A DNA stretch of 64,000 nucleotides from CAXBNB01 sp040151475. GTDB taxonomy: Bacteria > Bacteroidota > Bacteroidia > Cytophagales > Cyclobacteriaceae. A model generated the notes under the pieces. That model was not told the DNA's origin, made no database searches, and saw nothing but the letters and a program-made list of their open reading frames with translations. Positions 55,468 to 64,000 of the stretch are shown piece by piece (position 1 is the stretch's first letter; every line of letters begins with the position of its first letter). Both the position numbers and the translations under genes were made by a program. The stretch covers positions 124,001 to 188,000 of the forward strand of contig NZ_JBDKWG010000137.1 of the NCBI RefSeq assembly GCF_040151475.1. Reading direction: 5' to 3'.

Positions 55468-55622
55468 TTTATTTTTTTCAATATCTAAGTTTAGAAAATC
55501 AGTGTCAATTGTTAGAAATTTGAGTTTAATTCTACGCAAATCAACCCATGCAAGCTAAGCTGATATTGTGCCATATTGAATAAATATTTACTTCAAGGGT
55601 TCGTCAGTACCATTTCTTTAAT

Positions 55623-55635
55623 ACGTCAGTGACGT
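55623..55635. promoter_or_regulatory. TGACGT palindrome upstream of the cytochrome-containing protein
   Basis: ACGTCA-G-TGACGT is a perfect palindrome in the 194-bp spacer between the sulfatase stop and the start of the PVC-type protein. Its half-site TGACGT matches the halves found at 3620-3669 and 5688-5695 upstream of the xylulokinase genes. A shared regulator is possible but unproven. Confidence 0.4.
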
Positions 55636-55661
55636 GCTTCATTTTTCACTGATGCATCCCT

Positions 55662-57287
55662 TTATTTGTTCCAATTTTCGTCTATGATTGATTGAATATG
55701 AGGGTAGTTTTCGTCTGTTTCCTTAAACTCAGCCCTGAGTGACTTCAGTTCCTTTTTCAAGTTTGCAGTGATCTCTTCATAGCCTGCTTTACCATACAAA
55801 TTATCCATTTCAAACGGGTCATTCACCAGATCATATAGTTCCCAACCTGGGGGAGTAAAGTATTCAAAAGGCCTTTTCACACTAAATTCTATTCTATCTT
55901 CAGGCCAATTTCCATCCTTCATCCTTTTGATATAGTCGCATCCATAAAAAAAGATCAGTTTATACTCCTTAGTTCTTACTCCAAAATGAGCCGGGTTGGC
56001 ATGAGCATGCGCCATGTGCATCCAATAGCGATAGTAAGTGGACTTGCGCCAATCACTTGGCTCATTACCTGTTGACAAAATTTTCTTAAAACTTTTTCCA
56101 TGCATGTAGTCAGGTACTTTGCCTCCGGCCAATTCTATAATGGTCGGAGCAAAATCGGTATTATTGATAATAGCATCCGTTCGTGTGCCTGCTTTGATCA
56201 TTTTCGGATACCTCACAAGAAAGGGCATTCTCATGGATTCCTCATACATCCATCGTTTGTCTATATAATCATGCTCCCCTAGCATAAAACCCTGATCACC
56301 AGTGTATATGATAATCGTATTGTCCATAAGACCTTCTTTTTCCAGGTAGTCAAAAATACGCTTCACATTATCATCTACTCCTTTTACACATCGCAAATAA
56401 CGTTTGAGGTATTCCTGATAGGCCAAATGAGTATATTCAGGATCTGGAATGCTTTGGTCTATTTTCATGTGTTGTCCCATATTTCTGTTCTCATCTCTAT
56501 GAGAAACAGACGAGCCAATATTGTGTAGCATGTCTCCGTTTTCACCTTTGGTGGCAACAGACCCATTATTTGCATTGTAATATAAACTGGCAGGTTCAGG
56601 TATTTGAGTCTTTTCCAGATAGTCTTTGTACCTTGGAGCAAACTCAAACATATCATGAGGTGCTTTAAAATGATGCATCAGAAAAAACGGTTTGGATTTG
56701 TCTCTTCCCTTTAACCATTTCAAGGTTTGATCAGCAATTATGTCACTGGAATGTCCTTCATACTGATGTCCTTTTACGGTAACTTTCTTTTTCCCTTGCA
56801 TTATTTCAACTGTTTCATCTGACCCTTTTTCGTATAACACAGAATTAAAATAACTACCCTGACCATGAAGTACATTGTAATAATCAAAAGTTTCCGGTGC
56901 TTCTTTCAGATGCCATTTGCCAATAATCGCCGTTTCATATCCAAGTTTTTTGACTTCATGTGCCAGGTATTGATTTTCAGCTTTCAGTCTCCCATTCAAA
57001 TCCTGTACACCATTGGCCTGGCTATACTGGCCAGTCATGATAGTGGCTCTTGAAGGTGTACAAATTGAATTGGTACAAAATGCATTTTCAAACAAAATAC
57101 CTTCATGTGCCAGACGGTCTATTGTTGGCGTAGGATTCAATTTGGCCAACCTGCTGCCATACACACCAAAAGCCTGACTGGTATGATCATCTGACATGAT
57201 GTATAGTATATTAGGTTTATCCTTAGCCTGAGTGACTCCTGACAAAATGAAAAACAATAACAACAAGATACTTCTTAAATTAGTCAT
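55662..57287 (-). CDS. sulfatase with cleavable signal peptide
   Basis: The 541-residue protein has a type I signal (ending near GVTQAK), IMSDDHTSQAFGVYG, formylglycine Cys76 in ICTPSRATIMTGQ, AIIGKWHLKEAPE and TGDQGFMLGEHDYIDKRWM. It belongs to the same subgroup as 20233 and 32324 but carries an extra segment of about 45 residues in the middle (around NNGSVATKGENGDMLHNIG). It is probably secreted or periplasmic rather than anchored. The 152-bp spacer upstream separates it from the next block and includes CCCG/CGGG complementary bases. Confidence 0.94.
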   Translation of the reverse strand: MTNLRSILLLLFFILSGVTQAKDKPNILYIMSDDHTSQAFGVYGSRLAKLNPTPTIDRLAHEGILFENAFCTNSICTPSRATIMTGQYSQANGVQDLNGRLKAENQYLAHEVKKLGYETAIIGKWHLKEAPETFDYYNVLHGQGSYFNSVLYEKGSDETVEIMQGKKKVTVKGHQYEGHSSDIIADQTLKWLKGRDKSKPFFLMHHFKAPHDMFEFAPRYKDYLEKTQIPEPASLYYNANNGSVATKGENGDMLHNIGSSVSHRDENRNMGQHMKIDQSIPDPEYTHLAYQEYLKRYLRCVKGVDDNVKRIFDYLEKEGLMDNTIIIYTGDQGFMLGEHDYIDKRWMYEESMRMPFLVRYPKMIKAGTRTDAIINNTDFAPTIIELAGGKVPDYMHGKSFKKILSTGNEPSDWRKSTYYRYWMHMAHAHANPAHFGVRTKEYKLIFFYGCDYIKRMKDGNWPEDRIEFSVKRPFEYFTPPGWELYDLVNDPFEMDNLYGKAGYEEITANLKKELKSLRAEFKETDENYPHIQSIIDENWNK

Positions 57288-57439
57288 AGCATATAATGTT
57301 TTTTCTACTAAATATTTGTTAAATGCATTGTAAATGTCCCGTATTTTCGGGTCACTTACTTTCTAAATTTCTTCCTGAAATGATACTTTTTTATCCCCAA
57401 TCATTGAATGATAAATGTTAAAGAGAAAAATAGATCAGG

Positions 57440-58939
57440 TTATTTCAATGAAACCTGAAGGGTATCCCCTACTTCTTTCTGTAAATCCAGAAGCTTACTA
57501 TACATTTCTTTTTTGATCTTCTTATATTTTTTATCGTCAATGACATTTAGCATTTCCTGAGGGTCTTTTTCCAGATCAAACAACTGCTGATGGCCATTGT
57601 GTGGATACAAAATCATCTTATACTTATCTGTTCTTACCATTCGTTGAAAATGCCTGTAATTTCCAAAAATAGCTTCATGGACTTTTTCTTGCTTACCATC
57701 CAATATTCCCTTCAAACTTGGAAAATCAACTGTCTCGGGAATTTCCAATCCTGCCATTTCACATGTAGTAGCAAAAATGCTTTGGAGGTAAACCAATGCA
57801 TCAGATTGTTTCCCTGCATTGATACCTGGTCCTGAAATAAAAAATGGCATTCTAATACTGTGGTCATACATGTTTTGTTTTCCCATCAATCCATGATGCC
57901 CAACAGCTAACCCGTGATCAGCGGAAAAGATTATGTAGGTATTGTCTGCTTTTCCACTTTTTTCAAGAGCTGTTAAAATACGCCCAATCTCATTGTCCAT
58001 GTGGGTGATAATGGCATAATACTCGCTTCTATGCACTTGAACCTGATGTTTGGTTCTTGGAAATGGTGCCAGGTTTTCATCTCTTAATTTATGATCTCCC
58101 TGATCAAATGGATGTTCCGGAACAAAGTTTTCCGGTATTTTAATGTTCTCGGGAGGGTACATATCCACGTATTTTTTTGGTGATTGTCGCGGGTCGTGTG
58201 GCGCATTGAATGCCACATACATAAAAAACGGATTGTCCGAATCGGCCACTTTGTTTTGAAGAAAACGGATTGCATTGTCTGCATATAACTCAGATGTATG
58301 TTGCTCTATCACATATTCAGGGCCAATGCTTTTGTTTCCATTTTCATCATAAACTACATCTTTTACTTTTGGTGCCCAATGACCTGTATATAATGGATCA
58401 GTAGGATCCCATGAATTATTTTCCTCTGTCGGTCTTCCATAACCCGGCTTCCATTTAAGTTCCGGATGCATCGTTTCATACATCCCCTTACCAATGCTTT
58501 TGGCATACTTAAAGCTTTTCAGTACAGTAGCATCTCCATTGTGCCATTTCCCTGTAAGAAATGTCTCGTATCCGGCATTAGAAAAGGTTTCTCCCCAAAG
58601 CTGATTATGATTCACACCTTCCCTTGCAGCAAACATATATTGTCCTGAATTGAGCATGGCACGGCTTGCAGCGCAAACAGCTCCTCCCCAGGCTCCCTGA
58701 TTGAAACAATGTGTAAACACCATTCCTTTGGCAGCCAGCTTATCAAGATTCGGTGTTTTCACTTCTGAATTGTTAAGTGAACCAATGGTAGAATACGCCT
58801 GATCGTCAGCGAATATGAAAAGAAAATTTGGGCGCTCGCCAGCTTTTTTCTCTTCCTTTTCTTTCGGAGAAGTACTAGCCGACAATACTACATACAGGGC
58901 AAATAATATTAATGGTAATTTTTTCATAATAAAGTTCAT
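57440..58939 (-). CDS. sulfatase with CAASR active site
   Basis: The 499-residue protein has a signal peptide (ALYVVLSAST), FIFADDQAYSTIG, formylglycine Cys89 in GAVCAASRAMLNSGQ (Ala in place of Pro), FLTGKWHNGD and SADHGLAVGHHGLMGKQNMYD. It belongs to a choline-sulfatase/iduronate-sulfatase-like group in which C-x-A-S-R is an accepted formylglycine site. It directly follows the GH29 fucosidase stop (TAGATG), so it is likely translated together with it, suggesting that the pair acts on sulfated fucose. Confidence 0.93.
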   Translation of the reverse strand: MNFIMKKLPLILFALYVVLSASTSPKEKEEKKAGERPNFLFIFADDQAYSTIGSLNNSEVKTPNLDKLAAKGMVFTHCFNQGAWGGAVCAASRAMLNSGQYMFAAREGVNHNQLWGETFSNAGYETFLTGKWHNGDATVLKSFKYAKSIGKGMYETMHPELKWKPGYGRPTEENNSWDPTDPLYTGHWAPKVKDVVYDENGNKSIGPEYVIEQHTSELYADNAIRFLQNKVADSDNPFFMYVAFNAPHDPRQSPKKYVDMYPPENIKIPENFVPEHPFDQGDHKLRDENLAPFPRTKHQVQVHRSEYYAIITHMDNEIGRILTALEKSGKADNTYIIFSADHGLAVGHHGLMGKQNMYDHSIRMPFFISGPGINAGKQSDALVYLQSIFATTCEMAGLEIPETVDFPSLKGILDGKQEKVHEAIFGNYRHFQRMVRTDKYKMILYPHNGHQQLFDLEKDPQEMLNVIDDKKYKKIKKEMYSKLLDLQKEVGDTLQVSLK

Positions 58940-60466
58940 CTATTTTCTTGGTGTAATTTTAAATCCATAAGCGAAATCATAAGGTTTTTTGTCTGGCATT
59001 GTAACATACAACCCCATCCCATCCTGCTTCCATTCAATATCTCCTACTCCGAGCATGGTAACTGACTCAATAGGATTGATCGCAGCATTGTAAGGAGTAA
59101 TTAATTTGAACCTTACTTCTTTGCCTTCACCAGGCCAGTCCATCACAAAAGCATAAAGCGTATCCCCTTTGGTAGTATATCTGATATCTTGAGCAGTATA
59201 TTGAGACAATCGAGCCATCTCTGCCACGTTATTGATAATACCTTCGCCAAACTCGATCCATGGCCGGGTACCATAAATTCCTTCACCATTCAGATCCATC
59301 CACTGTCCCATTTCTTCCAGTAATGTGATGCTTTCCTGATCGAATGAGCCATCAGCTTTGATGGGTATGTTGAGTAACAGGTTTCCATTTTTACTCACAA
59401 TATCGATCAATTTGTCAATGACTGCATTAGTGGTCTTGTACTGCGCACCACTTTTATAACCCCATGGACCAATCGTATCATCGGTTTGCCAGGGATCAAT
59501 CCTGATCTCAGGAGCCTTACCTCTTTCATAGTCCAAAGTAGTGAGATCAGGAACATAGTAGCCGGTAAACGGTCTCGGCTTGGTACACATCACAGCTTCC
59601 TGCTTTCCTCCGTTTACTTCCATTGAGTGGTTATACAAATGAGCTATTACCTCCATTCCTGCCTTGCCATAATCTCCTCTGAATGGAATAGCTCCATCAA
59701 AATAAAAATGGTCGGGATGGTAATTATCAATCAGATCCTTCATTCTTTTCACCCATTCGTCCTTCCATTCTTGTGGTGGATTTTCCGGGCCAGCAGAAGA
59801 CAGATCACCATGTTTTTTGAAATAAAAGTCATCGTACTCCGGGTTATCTCCATCGTAGGGTACTCCTGCCAAAGACCCATTCTTATCCGATTGATTGGCC
59901 ACATTCATCCAACTGTATGCCCTAGCCACATGAGTGGTTACACCAAATCTTAACCCATGCTTCAATGTTGCTTCTCTCCACATTCCAATCAAATCCTTTT
60001 TCGGCCCCATTTCTTTGGCATTCCACCTATGATATTTCGAATCCCACAAGTCAAAATTATCATGATGAACAGCACATGGGGTAAAATATTTAGCTCCTGC
60101 CTTTTTAAACATAGCCAGTGTGGCATCAGGATCAAATTTCTCAGCCTTCCACATGGGTATAAAGTCTTTGTAACCGAATTTTGAAGGGTGTCCGTAAGTT
60201 TCTACATGATGTTTGTAAGAACCCGACCCTTCCTGATACATCCGGCGAGGATACCATTCATTCATTTCTGCGACTGAATACACACCCCAGTGAATATATA
60301 TCCCAAATTTGGCATCATTGAACCACTCCGGGGATTTGTAATTACTTAATGATTCCACTGTACCTTCAAAAGGTACCTGGTTATCTTCTATTGGTTGTTC
60401 CTTTTTCTGTTGACAAGAAATCACCAACAGAAGTATTGAAATACCTATTGAGAATTGATACCTCAT
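58940..60466 (-). CDS. GH29 alpha-L-fucosidase, lipoprotein
   Basis: The 508-residue lipoprotein (lipobox LLVISC, Cys18) has the GH29 barrel: WFNDAKFGIYIHWGVYSV, KYFTPCAVHHDNFDLWDSKY, and the nucleophile Asp257 in HFYFDGAIPFRG. SKNGNLLLNIPIKADGSFD marks the end of the barrel and a C-terminal beta domain follows. GH29 enzymes are retaining exo-alpha-L-fucosidases. The genes on both sides are sulfatases, overlapped by 4 bases on one side and abutting on the other, so this is a tight desulfate-then-defucosylate unit. It is the strongest evidence that the target polysaccharide contains fucose. Confidence 0.95.
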   Translation of the reverse strand: MRYQFSIGISILLLVISCQQKKEQPIEDNQVPFEGTVESLSNYKSPEWFNDAKFGIYIHWGVYSVAEMNEWYPRRMYQEGSGSYKHHVETYGHPSKFGYKDFIPMWKAEKFDPDATLAMFKKAGAKYFTPCAVHHDNFDLWDSKYHRWNAKEMGPKKDLIGMWREATLKHGLRFGVTTHVARAYSWMNVANQSDKNGSLAGVPYDGDNPEYDDFYFKKHGDLSSAGPENPPQEWKDEWVKRMKDLIDNYHPDHFYFDGAIPFRGDYGKAGMEVIAHLYNHSMEVNGGKQEAVMCTKPRPFTGYYVPDLTTLDYERGKAPEIRIDPWQTDDTIGPWGYKSGAQYKTTNAVIDKLIDIVSKNGNLLLNIPIKADGSFDQESITLLEEMGQWMDLNGEGIYGTRPWIEFGEGIINNVAEMARLSQYTAQDIRYTTKGDTLYAFVMDWPGEGKEVRFKLITPYNAAINPIESVTMLGVGDIEWKQDGMGLYVTMPDKKPYDFAYGFKITPRK

Positions 60467-62004
60467 TTTCTTCCCGTTTTTTCCAGGTACTCTTCTCTGG
60501 TTACTGGCAAACTCTTAGCTGCTCCTTTTTTCCCTCCCAAAGCAACTTTGTTCAATTGTTCGGCAGGATGGTCATAGTAAGATGTATCCCATTGATAATA
60601 AACAGGACTGGCATCTTTCTTTGGCAAACCATCCAGAACTTTTTGAAATTTCTCTATAGATGCCAATATTTTAGGATCATCGGAATCTATCAGATTGATT
60701 TGCTCATCCGGATCATTTTTAAAATCTATAATTTCATAAATATGTCCTGTGGTATCCACATAAACTTTGTATTCCTTATCACGAATTACTCTATCACGAA
60801 ACTCCTGCACGCTTGTGACTTTGTCATTAACTAACATAGCAAATCGACCACCAAGCCCCTGAATCCATTGTCTTTCTGTATCGGTGCTTTTTCCTAAAAT
60901 AAGGGGTGCAAATGAATGTCCGTCATAAGTAAATTCCTTATCCATTTCCGCTCCCGCCAAATCACAGAAAGTTGGCAACAAGTCTGTAAAATCCACTAAG
61001 GCATCAGTTACTACTCCTGCAGGCACAATACCCGGACAGTTAACTATAAAAGGTGCATTCAATCCATTCTCAGTCAGGTGCATTTTACCCCCTCGCACAT
61101 AACGGTCATTCATTCGGCCAATCTGTCCGGTTCCCGTTCCGTTATCTGTTGTCCAGACTATGATAGTATTGTCCCTGATTTTCAACTCTTCCAATGCGTC
61201 AGTCAATTTCTTTAGAATGATATCAGTATATCTGGTCATGGCTTCATGCTGATCTTCCTTGGGGGCATCAGGTTCTGCAGGAGTAGTAGTAAGTGGACCA
61301 TGAGGCAGACACATTGGATAATAAATCATCATCGGTTTTTCTTTGTTCTTTTTCATAAAATCAATGATGAAATCTGAAAAAATATCTTCCCCAAACTGAC
61401 CTTTATAAGTCTTACTACCTTCTTTTGTGTGGATATATGGATCCCAATACCGCAACTGACTGGCAGCAGTACTCGGCCCTCCATTTTCTCCACCTGTCCA
61501 CATACAATATTCATCAAAACCAGCCTTAACCATTGCTTCAGGCTCAAGTCTGAAATCATTGATTTGCCATTTTCCAGCAGCACAAGTAGCATATCCTGCG
61601 TCTCTGATCATTCGACCAAATGATGGGTTCATAATCGGATCGAACCTGCCTCCATGTCCAAGTCTGGGTACATCATAATGATTCACCCAGCCATGACGCC
61701 AGGGATATTGACCTGTCAGAAGTGTAACTCTGGAGGGGGTACACTGTGGCATAGAATAAGCATTTTCAAATCGCATTCCTGTACGGGCCAGTTCATCAAT
61801 ATTGGGAGTACTTATGTCTTGCGCACCATAAGAGCTTATCCATTCCTTACCTATATCATCGAGCATGATAAATAGAATATTGGGCTTCTTTTTAATTGGT
61901 TTTTCCGATGTGCAACCAGATAAAAAAACACTTGTTAAAAATATGATTATCGTTAAGCTTTTATAGGCCAATGATCTCAAGTCAATCAATTTATTATCTA
62001 TCAT
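60463..62004 (-). CDS. sulfatase, lipoprotein
   Basis: The 513-residue protein has lipobox FLSGC (Cys31), FIMLDDIGKEWISSYG, formylglycine Cys88 in MPQCTPSRVTLLTGQYPWR, AAGKWQIND (Gln in place of the usual His after GKW), and TTDNGTGTGQIGRMND. The replacement of GKWHL by GKWQI recurs in a distinct sulfatase group and may alter the sulfate-binding pocket. Its ATG overlaps the stop of the SGNH gene upstream, and its own stop overlaps the GH29 start (ATGA in both cases), so the three genes are translationally coupled. Confidence 0.93.
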   Translation of the reverse strand: MIDNKLIDLRSLAYKSLTIIIFLTSVFLSGCTSEKPIKKKPNILFIMLDDIGKEWISSYGAQDISTPNIDELARTGMRFENAYSMPQCTPSRVTLLTGQYPWRHGWVNHYDVPRLGHGGRFDPIMNPSFGRMIRDAGYATCAAGKWQINDFRLEPEAMVKAGFDEYCMWTGGENGGPSTAASQLRYWDPYIHTKEGSKTYKGQFGEDIFSDFIIDFMKKNKEKPMMIYYPMCLPHGPLTTTPAEPDAPKEDQHEAMTRYTDIILKKLTDALEELKIRDNTIIVWTTDNGTGTGQIGRMNDRYVRGGKMHLTENGLNAPFIVNCPGIVPAGVVTDALVDFTDLLPTFCDLAGAEMDKEFTYDGHSFAPLILGKSTDTERQWIQGLGGRFAMLVNDKVTSVQEFRDRVIRDKEYKVYVDTTGHIYEIIDFKNDPDEQINLIDSDDPKILASIEKFQKVLDGLPKKDASPVYYQWDTSYYDHPAEQLNKVALGGKKGAAKSLPVTREEYLEKTGRK

Positions 62005-62687
62005 ATCACAGATTTAATTTTTTTCACCACTTCTCTAGCTAAGAACTCACTTCCAGCTTCTGTAAAATGTACATTTTTAGGTGGCTGTAATTTTTCCAAA
62101 TCAGGTAAGGTCAGGGCATTCAAGTCATTCACCATAATGTCATTTTTCTTCATAATTTTCAAAGCCACTTTATTGTATTTTTCAGGTTGATCTGCCCTTC
62201 TGAGAGGACCACCCGGCTTATCAGGGTAAGATGTAGTAGTGGCAAAAATAAGTTTAGCACCTGTAGCCTTTAATTTCGCTACTATCCCGGTTAAATTCTT
62301 TTCGTAGGTTTCCAGATCCGCTTGCTGTGGATCTTCCTGTTTGTTGCTGTTTTTTCCAGTTACAGGGTCAACATGCTTAAGATCATGTAGCCCAAAATTA
62401 AAATGAATTACATCCCATTTGGTATCTCCAAGCCATTCGTCTATATATTGAACTCCTTTGGTCGTTCCTTCACAATTCAAATAGCCTCCTCCAGAATTTA
62501 ATGGACGTTGCACATTAGCCACGCCATCCATAAAGCCTTTTACATAATTTGTATAACCAATAGAAACCGAATCACCAATGAGCAACACATTAGGTAGTGC
62601 ATTTTTGGAATATGCCAGTAGCACATTGGGGCTAATCGCAATGCCAGTACCTATCATTGTTTTCTTTATAAAATTTCTTCTTTGCAT
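62001..62687 (-). CDS. SGNH/GDSL hydrolase
   Basis: The 228-residue protein starts with a twin-arginine-like signal (QRRNFIKKTMIGTGIAIS). The SGNH blocks are VLLIGDSVSIGY with nucleophile Ser40, a glycine (LNSGGGYLNCEG) and an FNFGLHDL block in place of GxND, and PPKNVHFTEAGS with the catalytic His. It is probably a periplasmic esterase, for example an acetylesterase on the glycan. It overlaps the next sulfatase by 4 bases and lies 11 bases after the truncated sulfatase, so the whole block is one operon. Confidence 0.88.
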   Translation of the reverse strand: MQRRNFIKKTMIGTGIAISPNVLLAYSKNALPNVLLIGDSVSIGYTNYVKGFMDGVANVQRPLNSGGGYLNCEGTTKGVQYIDEWLGDTKWDVIHFNFGLHDLKHVDPVTGKNSNKQEDPQQADLETYEKNLTGIVAKLKATGAKLIFATTTSYPDKPGGPLRRADQPEKYNKVALKIMKKNDIMVNDLNALTLPDLEKLQPPKNVHFTEAGSEFLAREVVKKIKSVI

Positions 62688-62698
62688 CGTAGCTGAAT

Positions 62699-64000
62699 TT
62701 AATTTTGAACAGGTTTGTTTTTATTTAGAAATGATACCAGCCGATTTTTCATAGAAAGGGTCAATTCTTTATTTTCAACTGATAGTTCTTTGTCCTCAGA
62801 AATATCTTTTTTGACATTATACAATTTCACTTCTTCCGTATCCAAATCCAGAATCAACTTATAATCACCTTGCCTCATTGCTGCAGACGGTGTATGTCCC
62901 GAAACATGTTTGAGAGGATAATACCAATACATCTCCCTTTTATTTAGTTTACTGTTTTCTTTAGGATTAAAGACATTTACACCATCGACATGCTGATTAG
63001 GTAACAATGGAAGTCCGGCAAGTGATAATAATGTTGGATAAAAATCGTAACCACAAATCACCTGATCAGATTTCGTTCCTGATTCAACCTTTTTTGGATA
63101 CTTGACAATAGCCGGAACTCTGATGCCTCCTTCGTACATCCATCCTTTGCCAAACCGTAACGGGAGATTGGAAGTTGGCATTTGCGGTGTGCCCCCCTTG
63201 GTGGTGGAAAAACCACCGTTATCTGAAGTAAAAACAATAATAGTATTCTCTTCCAGCCCTAATTGTCTGAGCGTATTCATGATCTTACCAACACTTTCAT
63301 CCAAGCTCTGTACATTGGCTGCATACACCGGATTTGATTGCCTGATTCTGGAATACGCCCTGTCATCTATTTTTTCCAACACATCTCTGGTATCCAGTTC
63401 ATTGCCTTTTGGTTCGTAATGTTTGATATACTCTTCTTTTCCTTGCAAAGGAGTATGTACAGCATAATGAGAAAAGTACATGAAAAATGGTTTTTCTCTA
63501 TTGTTCTGAATGAAATCAATCGCTTCATCGGTAAGTCTGTCTGTAAGGAATTCCCCTTCTTTTCCTCCGGACAGCCCAAGGACATCTCTTTCTATAATTA
63601 CCCTTCGTTTACCACCAATCCAATCTTGTCCAATATCTTCGTAAGGATAAAAATAAGATCCCGGCTGTCCGGCATAATTCACCCCAACAATCTCATCAAA
63701 TCCCTGATTGGCAGGATGCCGCCCCTCAGTCATACCCAAATGCCACTTACCTGTAAAGTAGGTGGTATAACCATTTTCTTTAAATGCTTCTGCCATGGTT
63801 TTTTCATGAGTTGACAAACTTCCGGTCACACCAACATTTCCGGTTTTAACAGGCATCTTACCTGCCATGATTCCCGCCCTACTTGGCCCACATACAGGAT
63901 GAGGTGCATAAGCTGCCGTAAACAAAATCCCTTCCTTAGCCAGTTGATCAAGAGCAGGAGTTTCATAGTATTTGCTGCCATAGCATCCCAAATCCATCCA
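62699..64000 (-). CDS. sulfatase, 5' end beyond the window
   Basis: The gene enters from the right edge. The visible 433 codons begin with Trp-Met-Asp-Leu-Gly, the part that normally follows the DD metal motif. The formylglycine Cys lies in HPVCGPSRAGIMAGKMP, then YFTGKWHLGMTEGRHPAN and TSDNGGFSTTKGGTPQMPT. It is an arylsulfatase-type enzyme of the same group as 51635-53200. Missing upstream residues should hold the signal peptide and the first metal ligands. The operon evidently continues past the window. Confidence 0.93.
   Translation of the reverse strand, partial: WMDLGCYGSKYYETPALDQLAKEGILFTAAYAPHPVCGPSRAGIMAGKMPVKTGNVGVTGSLSTHEKTMAEAFKENGYTTYFTGKWHLGMTEGRHPANQGFDEIVGVNYAGQPGSYFYPYEDIGQDWIGGKRRVIIERDVLGLSGGKEGEFLTDRLTDEAIDFIQNNREKPFFMYFSHYAVHTPLQGKEEYIKHYEPKGNELDTRDVLEKIDDRAYSRIRQSNPVYAANVQSLDESVGKIMNTLRQLGLEENTIIVFTSDNGGFSTTKGGTPQMPTSNLPLRFGKGWMYEGGIRVPAIVKYPKKVESGTKSDQVICGYDFYPTLLSLAGLPLLPNQHVDGVNVFNPKENSKLNKREMYWYYPLKHVSGHTPSAAMRQGDYKLILDLDTEEVKLYNVKKDISEDKELSVENKELTLSMKNRLVSFLNKNKPVQN

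Noticed and set aside
1..64000. tRNA, rRNA genes or prophage
   Set aside because: I saw no tRNA cloverleaf, rRNA segment, integrase, or phage structural gene in the window, although I could not run a dedicated search.

Overview
The window reads as chromosomal DNA of a marine, polysaccharide-degrading member of the Bacteroidota, most likely Cytophagales-like. The grounds are AT-rich DNA, start codons without clear Shine-Dalgarno sequences, TAnnTTTG-type promoter boxes, FecR and ECF-sigma regulators, STN-domain proteins, many lipoproteins and the Bacteroidota-type LuxR output module. I cannot name the genus from sequence alone.

Region 1 (1-12 kb) holds a truncated FAD/Fe-S oxidoreductase, an AraC regulator and a creatininase-family hydrolase, then a pentose locus: two tandem xylulokinase paralogs, xylose isomerase and a sugar/H+ symporter. 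The first xylulokinase is fused at its C-terminus to a coiled coil and a LuxR-type helix-turn-helix, so it looks like a sugar-kinase-derived transcription factor. A perfect 10-bp inverted repeat brackets its own predicted promoter. A PLD-nuclease protein with four helicase-associated (HA) domains, of accessory character, sits between xylose isomerase and the symporter.

Region 2 (12-24 kb) carries a lipoprotein amidohydrolase, a nucleoside transporter, an ECF sigma / STN protein / FecR trio without a TonB receptor in the window, a MenE-like ligase, a tiny lipoprotein, a sulfatase, and a beta-helix lipoprotein paired with a diheme cytochrome.

Region 3 (24-29 kb) is leuS with a repeat field on each side. 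The repeats are about 147 bp with inverted ends of the 'CHSERSEES' coding type, and a GIY-YIG nuclease gene lies among them.

Region 4 (29-64 kb, all on the minus strand) is a large catabolic locus for a sulfated, probably fucose-containing polysaccharide such as fucoidan. It has ten sulfatases (eleven in the window), two GH95 enzymes, one GH29 fucosidase, a sialate O-acetylesterase-like enzyme, an SGNH hydrolase, an alpha/beta-hydrolase, two DUF1080 proteins, a ThuA-like protein, a beta-propeller/cupredoxin fusion and a beta-propeller/HEAT/cytochrome c protein. The simplest reading is desulfation and deacetylation followed by exo-fucosidase action, with a periplasmic redox branch fed by the copper and heme proteins. 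No SusC/SusD pair, sulfatase-maturing enzyme or fucose catabolic gene is visible, so these must lie elsewhere.

Two copies of an apparently structured 120-130 bp element (around 13.6 kb and 32.2 kb) show base-pair-preserving differences and match no feature I recognise.
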